A program made the translations under genes and the position numbers. This document shows, piece by piece, positions 24,401 to 36,340 of a DNA stretch of 64,000 nt. A model generated the notes under the pieces. That model was not told where the DNA came from. It made no database searches and saw only the letters and a list, made by a program, of their open reading frames with translations. The stretch lies in contig CM073595.1 of NCBI GenBank assembly GCA_037074705.1, positions 26,317,501 through 26,381,500 of the forward strand, in the 5' to 3' direction. Every line of letters starts with the position of its first letter. Position 1 is the first letter of the stretch. The stretch is from Zhengitettix transpicula (Eukaryota > Arthropoda > Insecta > Orthoptera > Tetrigidae).

Positions 24401-25590
24401 CGGACCGAGAACTTTTCAGACAAACTATTCAACTAAGTGCAAAATTTTCCATGGAAGAATAATGGAGTGTACGTGGCAGTGAAGTGCAAAATATAAATAA
24501 AATTTAACAGTGAATATTTTAATTTTACTTTTCATTTGCAAGGTTCGTGTGTATTATGTTTTTTTTTAAAATTATAGTTTCTACGTTAAGTTTGTTCTTT
24601 GTAACTGCCACGTAGTGTAACTCATTTACAGGAATAATAAATTTTTCCGCGCAATAGATTTGGCGTGATTACTTCTCTTTAATTTGCCATCAGATTTTAA
24701 GTATAGTAATTAATTCGGAAGAAAATTAATAATCTTCTATATTGATATTCGTAGTTGTAAAGTGAACTAATTTAGTTTTCAGTACACTGTACCATTTCAA
24801 GCGCATCCTTAATTACGTATTTAGGATTTTTAATTAGTATTTGTGACTATTTTAAATGTATAACATCATCTCCATACAAAACATAGAAACCCTTTTAATT
24901 AGCTATTTATGAACTATAATATTTGATTACAAGACGTTCACTCCTCTTCAAAACGACGTTTGACTACATCTAACTACAGAAATACTAAAAGACGTCACGG
25001 GGAACCTTCTGCAGAGTGAACATGACATATTACCTACTGTAGAAAATGTCAAAGAGACTCGTAAACGAAGCAACTTTGAATTAAATTCAACGAAGCACAT
25101 TTACAAATTGTATAAGAAACTAAACCGGGCTAAACGTTGTTTGACTGATGACAACTGATGGTCGTGGTAATTAATTGAGAACGCTATGGAGATTAAGAAA
25201 ATAGCGAGGCTTAGCGTAGTTTTGATAGTTTATCTGTAAATGTTTTTGAAAAAAAAAATGTTTTCTGGCGACATTACCATTCGAAATTTAGGAACAGGTT
25301 ACAACGTTAATTAATTGTAATAAAAATATAAGATTTATAATTTATTAAGTATTAAATTAAATTTGAAATGAATACTTAGGCGACTAAATATTTGATTTCA
25401 CGGTAAACAATAATTTACTCAATTACAATAATGTGTTATTAAAAGGGTAAATGAATACAAAAATGTGAATGAAATGTTAAAATCTTATACTGGGGTCGCG
25501 AAACAGATACGAAATTAACTAAAAACTATATTAGACAACGTTTCATTTATATATCACTGGCTCTTCCTGTATATGTATATACATATATAT

Positions 25591-26407
25591 TGTAGCGAAT
25601 ACTAAGGAATTTATTGTATGCAATTTTTTTTCTTCAGTTCGGCAGTACGGGCGATGTTTTCGCATTGCGCCCGTTGTTTACGAACGTTTGAAGATAGGTC
25701 AAACTGTGTCTCGGGAGAAGGGTATAAAATCCCTAGGAAATAAACACATGGGAGTCAGTAGCAGACAGCCACCTCACCCAAACAGGTGGCGATATTGGTT
25801 ACATCAGTCAGTCAGTAGTGGAGAAGGTTTGCCCGTGGGCAGTCGCGTGGTTGTTGGTATTTGTGTGACTGGAAAGCTTGGTCAAGTTGAACGTTCTGTC
25901 CAGGTGCGTCGTTGTTTGTGGTCCTTGTTTTATTTTTGATCTGAAGTCATTCCGATCCTAAGCAGTTCTGTGCTATAGTGGATCCAATTTGTATTTTTTT
26001 GGTATAGCGAATCCCACTCGAGATTCAGGCCAGTCCAAGGTTGGTAAAAGGTTCCGGGAGATGGTAATCTCGGGTAAAGCCGTCTATCTAAGATAGCTCT
26101 GCCAACACCTCCTATGGTGACACTGTAGCAAAGTGAAAAAGGGTGCTTATTGTAGGGTTGTAAGTTTGTTGTGATCATTAACGATCCACGAACTAACGTG
26201 CATCCGTTGAAGGGTGTTGGACCGCTAGGGAACCCATTTTGACGGTCCAAGGTTCGTTTTGGTTAAGGACAGTAAATAAGTGTTTGATTTCTGTTATAAA
26301 AAGTTTTATAGTTTTCTGTGTTCATTTTATAAACTTCTATTTTTTTTATTGGACGCCCGTAGGCGACCCCTGAGATATTTTTCCCGTTAATATTTTGGTG
26401 TACAACA
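25591..26407 (+). mobile_element. LTR-like sequence with adjoining primer-site-like motif
   Basis: It starts TGTAGCGAATAC after an atat tract and ends GTGTACAACA. Immediately after comes atttggcaccattatagggg, like the spacer and primer-binding site (TGGCxCC) that follow a 5' LTR. A TATA-like gggtataaaatcccta lies near 25719 with GC-rich sequence downstream. No gag/pol remnant follows and no 3' LTR is visible, so the element is incomplete. A minus-strand reading frame over 25930-26250 is not a recognisable protein. Confidence 0.45.
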
Positions 26408-26610
26408 ATTTGGCACCATTATAGGGGTAAATATTAATTCATTTAATTTTGCTTATTACTGTATATATATATATATATATATGATTAAATATCGAGGTTT
26501 AGGCAATGCGTAATTATGTAACGGTATATTTGTTTATGTGCCCCTGGATTATAAACTATTAGTAAATAAGTCGTCGGGGATAGAAGTTAATAAAGAAACC
26601 ACATCGAGGG

Positions 26611-26792
26611 TACTATAGTGCGCGTCAAATCTCTTGGCGGCCTAGTTTAGTGTCTTTCTGCGCAGGAGCTATCAGCCAATTAGCTTCAGAAAGTGCCTAA
26701 ACGTTGACCGTGTCGTACATGCATTTATTCCGCGCTGCCTTCCTTCCCTGAATCTGCACCACACGCCTTCGCGGCTGACGCGTCCTATAGTG
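26611..26792. mobile_element. MITE-like element with short TIRs
   Basis: Left ACTATAGTGCGCGTCA and, on the opposite strand at the right end, ACTATAGGACGCGTCA are inverted repeats (14 of 16) bounding ~180 bp of GC-rich sequence (cttggcggcctagtttagtg). Non-coding. A partial copy is at 33241-33315. Confidence 0.5.
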
Positions 26793-27999
26793 TCCTGTAA
26801 TCATTTGATGGAATTCAGAAACTGAAACGAGTTCTTGACTGAATGGAGTGGTTCATAATTAATATTATTGGATAATATATAATGTAGAACTTGTATAGTG
26901 CGTGTAATGGATTATTAGAAGAAGCAACATTTAGTCTGAACGATAGTCTCTTTATTAATTAACCAATTCACCTACGTGGACGTTTGAAATTAGAATGAAA
27001 AGAGAATTAAAAATAGTTGAATCAATATATTACTTATGTTTCTACCTTTTTAATGAGGTTTTTAGTTGATCAATAATCAAGGTAAAGCTCTTTTAATTGA
27101 ACAATTGATTGCTGTTATTTTTTTAATAAATTATTCATCACGGATAATTAGAACAAACGTTATAAGTTATTATTCGTTTTCGGTCTGTTTCGTGGCTACT
27201 GTATACATTAAAATGATAACATGTAACGGTGCTTTTGTGGGTTACTGAAACGGAAAACGTTTGGCACAATTCAGTTAAAAAAATAGAAATAAAACATAAA
27301 TATAGAACTTGTAGACTCTCAGTCGTCATTCACGTTGACCTGATTCGTGAACTTGTCAGTGCAGCCTGCGGTCGAATGCTTCACTTTTCAATTTCTTCAT
27401 CGTTGGCGTAGGTGGTAACGATAAATATCCAGTTTCACACTCTGACTAACAGTATTAATTACTACTGTAGTCCTGGCTTTAAATTAATACAACAGTCCAC
27501 CTACTTGGACGTTTTAAATTAGTCCTGACATTGATGACCTATTTATTATTTTTTCCTGTAGTTTTATATCTAACGATATTGAAAGGACAGGTAATTTTCA
27601 ACAAACATTTCCCCATGGGAAATTATTTACAGGAACTCTATATAGTTCTGTTTGTATAGTGACATGAATTTCTGTCATCCTCATTGGGCGCATTCTGTTT
27701 TTGTGCATAAACAATATATGGAGTCATTAATAGTTTGTTTTCATAAGTTTCATTAATATTTATTAAAAATTTCTGGATGTTTACTTTTTTTTTTACAGAA
27801 GAAGTGATTTTAATATGATTCATAGAACAATTTAAAATCCCTTTGGGTACTTATCACAATGGACAGGGTGGACATTAAACATAATTGGTTTTGAACTAAA
27901 TATTTGAAGAAAGCGATAAATATTTTCCATTTTTTTGGATTAAAGTAAACATTAAGGAAAATAATTTTCCACAAATAATATAATTCAGGACTACGGCGT

Positions 28000-28870
28000 T
28001 AAAACACTGTAAAAAGTCAGACACATTACCGATAGAAAAGTAGCCATTTCTTCTCGAATATTCTTTCAATTGGACTATTGTTACTGGATTTTTGGGGTAA
28101 ACCTATTTTTTTAGGAAAATAGATAGAAAAAATTCGGGAGGAGCCACGTCAGGTTTCCCGAAAGGTTGTGGAAATCCCCACTCAGCGAAGTGAGTTTCCC
28201 TCGCAAAACAATTCGTTGTGTGTGTGACGTGTGTGCCAACATTTCCTTTTGTAGGCTTCAAAATCGAGCACATTTCTGAAGAAAAGTTATGGTATATTTT
28301 GTTACCAGTTTTCATTTACTTGGTTACTGTAACTTTCGGAGAATTTAGTGGCTTTAGATGTTTTTAATTTGAAATTTCAAGGAATTGATACCAGACAATT
28401 TAGTTTACTGACGTCACCGTTTGAATTAAAATGACCTTCCTAAAATAAATTGATGAAAGTATCTTGACAAAATCACTGCGTGAATTTAGATCATCCGGTT
28501 TTAATCCTTGCAATAATTGGGCGGTCTAAGCGTTTTTACAAATTCGCCACTAATATTTTCATAATATTACCAGCTCAGATGATCTTTGGCGAGCTGATCG
28601 TCCAGTAATCCGTCGTAAAAAATCTCTCACCAGACCAACTGCTCTCTTGTTGATCTCGGACGTCTCGTAGGTTTCAGGTTGATGGTAGAACCTGTATCCT
28701 CAAATTTTCTGACCCACGAACTTAGGGTCATTAAACCCGAAGAGCCAGAATCACCACCTCTAAAATTTTTCATACAGAACACGCGATGAGGTACCGTGAA
28801 ACGATCCGTCTTGACTGAATTTCCATTGAACCGCCGTTTTCAAGGAAATGTGATCTCAAAACCGGAGCGT
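28000..28870 (-). pseudogene. Decayed DDE transposase with HTH (insect mariner-like)
   Basis: On the minus strand the N-terminal part reads ENGGSMEIQSRR, then WVRKFEDTGSTINLKPTRRP and VRDFLRRITGRSARQRSSEL. This matches the helix-turn-helix found in many insect DDE transposons (a W...F..TGS....K..GRP..VR pattern, then RS.R). Lower down, VAPPEFFLSIFLKK then VYPKNPVTIVQLKEY corresponds to the C-terminal L..LDFFLWGYLK..VY...P.TI..LKE region. Stops and shifts lie throughout and the catalytic centre is not readable. Assignment rests on motif order only. Confidence 0.5.
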
Positions 28871-29598
28871 CTTTATGACCCGTCATGTTTCATTTAAGTG
28901 GTTCAATATAAAATTTATATACCTTCTAAGTACTTGACCTGTTTTTGAAGTATGCAATGAAAGTTGCTGCATACAATAGTCTAGCAGAATTAGGTTATTT
29001 CATTTACCACCAGAGGTACTGTAGAGAGAATTATTTGGTGCATTATTTTTCTTAGAAAACCTCTGTTCTTTTTTTTTTCTATGTAAGTAATCATGGTTTA
29101 TCTCCACTTCAAAATAATTTTTCCCCCCTTTGATTTTCTTATGTGCTACCTTTTATAATATTTCTTATATAAGCTACAATAAAATTCCACCCAACGTAAG
29201 TACTGGCTGTAACCGAGCTCTGTAAATCTCATTAAGTTTATTCAGATTTGTATTCAGTTCTGGAGCTGATTGTAAAGTAATTTGAAACAACATTTTTAAA
29301 TGACATCTTGAGCATTATGATATTTTGGTTCTCTCCCAGATATCTCGAGAAATGAATTGTTGAGCAACGTTGATTGATTCCACTCCGACTTCCAGAGTTT
29401 TTGATGTTGAGGTAAGCCAAAATATTTTTGAAACCCTATTAATCAATTATGTCATTTATTTCAAGTCCCAATATTTATCGTTAATATGTACCTTTGTTTC
29501 ATGCAGTATTTATCATTGCCACTAATCTACAAATACTAATTTAAAGGATAGTAGGAGAACACTGTAATTTACTGCGCCGTGCTCTATTATTTCCTCAC

Positions 29599-29761
29599 CT
29601 AAAGGCTGAGGTTCAGGGCCAGGGCCTGTGAGTATGTATACCGATCGCCTGAAGTGCTGGCTGAGATCTGCCACAAGAGCGGCCATCTTAGCCACTTCGA
29701 AAGTGGGCGTCGCTCCAACTCCAAGCAGCAACAAGCACGCAGAAACGCCGACTAAAAACAT
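29599..29761 (-). CDS. Ionotropic receptor, first coding exon (signal peptide)
   Basis: This is the first coding exon of a probable chemosensory ionotropic receptor, a ligand-gated channel related to ionotropic glutamate receptors that acts in the dendrite membrane of sensory neurons. Translation from the ATG at 29761 gives a hydrophobic leader (FLVGVSACLLLLGVGA, a typical signal peptide), then a helix-strand segment (ALVADLSQHF, SVYILTGPGP) like the start of an IR amino-terminal domain. A donor AG|GTGAGG lies at 29598, leaving phase 1; an alternative donor GTAAAT at 29572 would leave phase 0 and extend the exon by 26 nt. A CAG directly before the ATG could be the acceptor of a 5'UTR intron. 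Assignment to the same gene as the exons at 17.7, 13.3 and 6.2 kb is inferred from strand, order and family resemblance; no transcript is available. The exon alone is too short for certainty. Confidence 0.6.
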
Positions 29762-29769
29762 CTGCAATG

Positions 29770-31070
29770 GAAATTACTGTAAAAATTTACGTCGGCCGTG
29801 TACCAACACCTCTTATGTTTCTTTCACTAACGATAGTACAATACCATTTATTATCTATAATAACTCAAAATTTTCTAATGACGATGTTATTAATATTATA
29901 TTTTAATCCATGATGGATAAAAGAGGCTGGTGTACAAACGTAAGTAGGTGGACAGGCAAAAGAACATTTTTTAAAAATATTTTTGAGCCTAATGTAAGAT
30001 AAAAAGTTGTAAAAAATTCAGAAATCTTTTGGGTTCGCTAATTCACAGGTTGCAAAAATAGTAGTAGACTGATGTCACTCTGTTTTTCAATTAGTCAGTA
30101 GGAATAATCTGAGTAAAAAAACTTCGGAATACTTCCCTTCTCCTGCTCAAATTATTTCAGTGTATCGATTATTTTGTCGTTAAAAAATGTGGTTGTTGTA
30201 GTAGCAATTTGATGTTAGAGAACGAGACACTCTACCATAAACGTCCAAAAATATTTAGTGTCTTATGCGAGAAATTTTAAGACTTTTTATAGACGAAATA
30301 TTGCGGCGAGAGAGAAAAAAACACGATTATATTCAATTGTTTACCCACAGTAAGTGAGTCAGTCGAATACGAATACAGTTCAAGGTCGGATAGACAAACC
30401 GCGCAACACAACACAGAAAATTGTTTCTAAGTATCAGCGTATCTTTGGTTTCTTTTGTCTCAGAAGTGGGTAGGGGAACAATACTTTTACTATAATTCTG
30501 ATTAATTTCCCGTTAGTTGGATTGAATTCCATGTAGTAGGAGTTCTGTCGCCACATCAAGGAAGGGAGATTTCCTTTTTCAAATTTGATAGAGAACTGTA
30601 TAAGCGGGAACTACAACTCTTTGATACTTTCATTGATGCCTGGCGGACACCATACAAAGGAGAATGAAATTATTGGAGAACAACAGCAAAAAAATTCTTT
30701 TATGACTATTGTTCTTGTGGCGTAGCAGCAAATTATTTGGATGATTGTATTATATTCCATAGATCCCACAGGAGCACAATTAAATGTCATCAAGATATGC
30801 CTGCCCGGATTGCAAGCTCCGAATTCAGTCTAACGAAAATTCGATTAGAAGACTTAAATGAACTAAACAAGAAGATGGGAGATGAATTGGATTCAAAATG
30901 TAGAAATATTCGCAGTATAGCAGTACAATAACAAAACTTTTCAGCTGGGATAAGGAATTATGTTAAACACTTTCGAATGACACGTGGAAGGACGTGAAAG
31001 TGTATAGTTATGGAAATTTATGTCGGAATACAACTATCTGCGTCTAAGCTCAACTGGAGTATTATAGTAT
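29770..31070. other. Region upstream of the receptor start, no gene assigned
   Basis: It should contain the receptor promoter or 5'UTR (minus strand), but no clear TATA/initiator pair stands out. A plus-strand frame at 30737-30931 (LNELNKKMGDELDSKCRNIR) looks protein-like but matches no family I know. Confidence 0.4.
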
Positions 31071-31255
31071 GTTTTAAATTAGAAGACCGTTGGTGTGTGA
31101 CCTTGAATTAGCCAATCACAATGTTTGAAATAAAGCAGCGTTGCTGAACAATAGTGGTGTTATTGTACTGTTTTCAGTGAGCTGTATAAGTCGAGTGTCG
31201 TACGTTACATCATTGCCTTCCTCCACGCTGGCACATCTTATTTAATACGGACTAT
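31070..31255 (+). repeat. ~185-bp dispersed repeat, copy 1
   Basis: It matches the reverse complement of 62812-62995: agaccg.tgg, accaatca-type bases, tgaaataaagcag.gttgctga.caata, ggtgttatt.tac, then after a divergent stretch ccacgc.ggcac, tcttattta.aacggactata. Non-coding; family unknown. Confidence 0.65.
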
Positions 31256-31979
31256 AGTAGTATTTGTATTAGGTTTGTATTATACAGGCCGTGTCGAGAA
31301 CGGTGTCAAGAATTTTACAGAAATTATATTATCATATAATTATTTGATATACTCTATAAATTAAATTACATTTTTTGGAGTGTTCCATAATACTATATAC
31401 TGAAGGGTAATGCTAATGTAAATATAATTTTGTCAACTGGAGCGACTAAGTAAAATCTTGGTTATTTTTTTTATGAATTCTCTTTAATTATCTTTTAACT
31501 GTTTAATGTTGCCTGGGGGGTTATTAAATTCACTAACACGATTATAATTTACTGTATTTTGTGCAATTGACAACGTTTTGCCTTTTTTTGTTTTTTAAAA
31601 TACCATTTTATGTGCTGCCATGTTGGAATAAGAATACTTAATTTTTTAAATCTACCCTGATATTTTTTTTTGAGAAACAGCCATGTTTGAAGAATTAAAA
31701 TTTCTTCTTCTCCTAAAGAACTACCCCGAGATTTTGTAGTATATGTGTATAACTAATTTTTTAATGTTGAGATCACCGCATCTGGGCATTAAAACAGAAT
31801 ATCTAAGTCAGTTTAATTCGTTTGCAAGTGTATTAATGTACCCTTACTTCATTTTCTTCCTTATCAATTCGTAAATCATAGGAATTTTTTACTATCAACT
31901 TCACAAAAATTGCTACAGAATTCATTGTCGCATTTTTGTTTGTATTCGCATAAAATGTCTTTTCTTTACCATAAATTGG

Positions 31980-32145
31980 TTAAAAGCAGCGTGTTTATAC
32001 TTGATTAATTATCTAGTATCGTCTAAAAATGGAATAACCTCCGAAAAGTGTTGTAATAGTTTTTGTAAGTCATTTATACGTGTATAGAAGAGTAATGGAC
32101 CCAAAGTAGGGCCTTCTGGAATCCGCAATTATATTTGTTCCCAAA
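31980..32145 (-). pseudogene. Reverse transcriptase fossil (LINE)
   Basis: On the minus strand the frame reads RIPEGPTLGPLLFYTRINDL, then LQKLLQHFSEVIPFLDDTR, matching the G.PQG..LGPLLF..YINDL and F.DD boxes of a non-LTR RT, with FLDD in place of FADD. Surrounding frames are full of stops. It is a short, old fragment unrelated in sequence to the two longer LINEs in the window. Confidence 0.6.
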
Positions 32146-32249
32146 TCAGAATTAAGATTTTTAATAGAATGTGATTATTTCAGTGCCACACATTTCATAT
32201 TATTTAAGTAATAACTTCAAAAATTTCTTTTGAAACTTCACAAACTAGG

Positions 32250-32252
<3 letters not shown>

Positions 32253-32292
<40 letters not shown>
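32253..32292. repeat. (TA)n microsatellite
   Basis: About 20 uninterrupted TA units. Shorter AT tracts occur at 26462-26481, 51133-51171 and 52277-52309. Confidence 0.95.
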
Positions 32293-32295
<3 letters not shown>

Positions 32296-32431
32296 AATAA
32301 TCAATTTTTCTCATTTAAGTGTTATATTTAAGCGGATATAAATAATTTTGCAATTCATACTCGTATGTTTCTGTTGATAATTTTTATCATTTATATATAT
32401 ATATATTATTCATTTAAATATTTGATTAAGG

Positions 32432-32487
32432 TATATGTCTTGTCGTGTTTCCTCAATTGAGGACCAAAAGCAATAAATAAATCAAAC
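32432..32487 (+). repeat. Orphan LINE 3' tail (hairpin plus short repeat)
   Basis: The segment gtgtttcctcaattgaggac followed by caaaagcaataaataaatc matches the 3' end of the 45-47 kb LINE in layout: g..cctgtttcct, a palindromic CCTCAATTGAGG, ctaatgg-like bases, then a short (aata)n tail. No coding remnant precedes it, so it is either a very short 5'-truncated copy or a SINE sharing the LINE tail. Confidence 0.5.
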
Positions 32488-33240
32488 GTCGTTCACTTAT
32501 TGAAAAGTATTTTTAGTACGAATTATGAGAAAAAAAACGAATGAGTAATAATTACAGACAAATTAGGCCGTTTAGTTTAACGCAACACAGAAATTTACTG
32601 ACGATAATATATACCGAAAAAGAACACACGTAAATGCCATGTGCGTGCTTTTCGAGATTGTCGCGTGCCATGAAGCAAGGACAAATGCCGTTTGGCGTTT
32701 ATTGATCGACAGATTCAGTAAAAAAATGTTATTACTCTGTGAATAATCGGAAAAAAACATAATTCTGATGACAACGGAAATACGAATTTGAACAGGAATA
32801 GATGTGTCATGGTTTCACCATAAAAAATTCTTTTATGTAAATACTAATTAGAAGATTCACGAACTGTAATATAGATCATAGTATTTAAGACGAAAGCGTG
32901 AATTGAACGATTTTGTTCTGTTAACTCTTAGGGTAAGAATTAAAATTCTGTGTAATACGTAATGAAACTGACAAGGATAAATGGATACACTATAGCAAAT
33001 TATGAATAACATTCCAAGTTTCGAAAAAAATTCCGAAAGAAAAACTTATAATTTATTAAGGTTTTGGAAAATTTTTAGGAAATCTTGAAGAATAGTATTT
33101 TGTTGGGAGAAGTGGTTTTCGAAAGGCAACATTTTTATCAAAAAATTATTTTTGGTTACTCTTCGGGAAGAAACGAAATTGTTTCCATTCTAACGCTGGC
33201 TAATGAACCGTATTGTTTGAAAAATTGTGCGTGACCCTAC

Positions 33241-33315
33241 TACTACAGTGCGCGTCAGATTTATTGGCGGCCCAGTTTAGTGTCTTTCTGCACAGGCGCT
33301 ACTTCCTCTACGCGT
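33241..33315. repeat. Partial copy of the 26.6-kb MITE-like element
   Basis: The segment ctacagtgcgcgtcagattt, ttggcggcccagtttagtgt, ctttctgcacaggcgcta matches the left ~65 bp of the element at 26611 and then diverges. Confidence 0.6.
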
Positions 33316-34739
33316 TACACAATTGCGGTGAAGTGTGGTATAACTGGAAATAACGATAAGAACTTGGAACATTTTATGACCCCTTCAAATTTCTTGAGAA
33401 TATTCTCGAATGTATTATAGAATTTATTGAAAGTAAAACGGATTTGTATTTTACAGACTTTATAATTCTTAATTTTATTAAATTGAATCATAATGCTTCG
33501 TTTTTAAAACTTTTTCACAATTGAAGATTATAACTTATAAAAATAAAAAAATATTTTAAAATAATACATAAATTTTAAAAAAGATCAAAAATTTTTAATT
33601 TACAATGTCAGTTTTTATAGCATTTAGAGTTGAGGTTTGATTGAAAGCATTTTGTTCTTGAAGAAATTTTATGGTATTTTAAAAACTGTTTTTCGCAATT
33701 GTCAATGTTTATGTTGAATTCTAAAAATAATGAAAATATTTTTGTATTAATGTTATTAATTATTAATATTGTGCTCAATGAGCATGTGTCTATAAATTTA
33801 AGATTTTTAATGTTCATAAGTAACATTTATGAACCTTTCTTTGTCAAAAATTTCCAAAATTGAGCATTAAAAATATTATTAGTTTATAAAATATGGTCAG
33901 TTCCTGTTTTTACGGGGATGAAATAAAAAGTTGAAATGCTCGTTGGACATTAAAATAATGGAAGTGGCAATATAAATGACTGAAAATTGAGAAGAGAATT
34001 GTGAAGAAGCAAGGGAAGTTGGTAGAAGTATAAAGAGTTCTGAAATTCCCGACTACAGTCATTACACAAATGGAAATAAATGTAATAAAATATATATATG
34101 GGTCATTATTCGTGTGCAGTGAAAACAAGTTAAAAAGTATATATCACATGTACCTTGAACGGCCGCTGCTAACGTTCGTGTGAATATGGACACAGGCCCC
34201 GTCCGTGTTCCTGCCTCGCGATTTAATCTGCTAATGGTTTCAGACTTTTAATGTAATGCATTATGTGATATGATTCAATAACATCGTCCACACCACAGAC
34301 AGATTATTCATGAAGGCTGAAAAATTGGTTTCCAATACAGCTGTTAGATTAGAAAAAGATCGGTGGCTGTGACTAGATTTCCACTACACACAAGTTCATC
34401 GACAATTTCTTATCTCGATCTATTGCTGCAGAAAGTAAGTTACGTCAACTCGAAATTTTCCGTTACGCATACTAAATTAAACAATAGCTGAAGTATCAGG
34501 GTTGAGCTTCAATTGGTGTTTACCATAGATAGGAAATATTGGTTCTCAACTTATATATGTATAAACTCAAACACGTAGGTATACATATATACATTTGAAT
34601 ACTTTTTGTACTCTCCGTTTATTGACTTGAAGATTCTGTATCGCGAGTGTCGTTACGCTACGTGGCGCCTGATGTCGCCCTCCATGCACTTTCATGGATT
34701 CAACATATTTTCAGGCACGTTTTTTGGTATCTTTTACTT

Positions 34740-35660
34740 GGCTACAGTACATGTTCTACTTTCATCCAAACCGATCTACCAGGAATACCTTTCCGATTGA
34801 AGTACGGGAAACCGTCATAGTAATATGCATTGACTTGCCAGATTATTATGACCATCCCATTAGTGCCACATTTTGGCATAGTCTCCATGAGATGTTGAAA
34901 GGTGATACGAAGAATCTGACTCCATACCGTGTGAATAGAAGTGTCCCGCTTTGAGAGATCTAATGGTTGTGGAACCAGCTGCTGGATGACTCTTTCAACT
35001 TCGCCCCACAAATGCTCAATTGGATTGAGATCTGGTGATTGTGGGGATCACATAGGGAAAGATCAGGCTTCCTGCACAGTACGAGCGCCGTGTTTTGTGT
35101 ATTGGTACCTGGCCTCAATATGATAGGATGTACTTGGGTAGCTACTATGCTTAGGTATGTTGGGGTACTCAGGCGATGATCCACTTGAAGTAAGGGGCCC
35201 AAATCATAACACTGCCACCACCAACTTGAAGGGTTGTACTCATGCATGCGTAATCCATTCTTTCGTGCTGTTTCCGCCAACTTCTCACTCTACCATCTGC
35301 ATGATGCAACTGGAAAAGTGAAACAACTGACCACTTAATTTACAATCCTTGCTTTCCTGAGCGAATTGGAGACGTTTTATCGTCCATATGAAACAATGTT
35401 GACTGAACAGTGCGTTCAGAGATCCTGTGAAACGATCCCTGATTAAGATATGAAGTAATTTTATACACTGGTGCCTTTCTGTTGTCTTGAACCAGTTTCC
35501 GTTCTGCCAGAAAATTGACAAGTTGCTGACGGCCACAACTGTCACTTTCATATCCAGTTTCCTGCCTGACAGCCCAACATTTACACACTTTAACACCAGC
35601 TGCTCTTGAACTGTAAACGAAAGAAGCTACATTGGCTCTGAACGCCAACAAGTACCCCTA
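34740..35660 (-). pseudogene. Tc1-like transposase fossil
   Basis: The minus strand carries, in order, an N-terminal helix-turn-helix segment (FLAERKLVQDNRK, SERTVQSTLFHMDD), then LHHADGRVRSWRKQHERMDY, then GGGSVMIWAPYFKWIIA. The third catalytic region is SPQSPDLNPIEHLWGEVERV with the DD34E glutamate in NPIEH. Segments fall in three frames and a TGA replaces the expected Trp before SPQS; the second catalytic Asp (DN.P.H region) is not recognisable. TIRs were not located. Confidence 0.8.
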
Positions 35661-36340
35661 GTTCAAAGGGTGTTTAATCTAGTCGTTTACTCATATCTTC
35701 AGAAGCAAACCACTTCTACTGTAATGATAAACAATATGTTTCACTTTTTATATCGGTCTGGGCCTTAAAATGGCTTCAGCCCAATGTTATAGCCAATTTG
35801 AATAAAAACTTTAGGTGGTTCTATGATCTGGCCAGGAAGATTATAATATTGTTGAAGGTTCCGAGGTTGTGGAGAAGGAGAGAGACTTCGTGTTCCTCAA
35901 AAACCGCTTCTTAACTATCCTTGTGGTTCTCTTCTTGGCCTTTCTTTAAAAATATTATTGTTTGTTTTGCGCCACACGTCAAATAACTACTACTTCACCT
36001 TTATCCTCCACCAGAAACTTTTATTTAGTTCTAACCTGCCTTCCTTCTCTTTCTACCAAATTGTCCGACTATTCACTGTTACAAAATTTTTCCGGTTTTT
36101 TGTGCGAGGTCAGCGGCTGCTATTTTATCTTCTTGGCGCCCGGGAGACTGAATTTTAATCACCTAGGTCTCACCACCGAACACGTCCGGGCATCGGCCTC
36201 CTCCAGTTTCTTTCTAATCATGAAAATTCCGTTCGTCTACAGTGGTACATCATGACGCAAAGTGAATTCTATAAGCTGAATAAAACTACAGTTAAAATTT
36301 AAAAAATTTAAATCGCGGCAAAAATACGTGCGATACAATA

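Noticed and set aside
25930..26250. 106-codon minus-strand ORF
   Set aside because: Lies inside an LTR-like block and shows no protein family features.
35958..36255. Overlapping plus-strand ORFs of 66 and 97 codons
   Set aside because: No motifs; GC-richer non-coding repeat is more likely.
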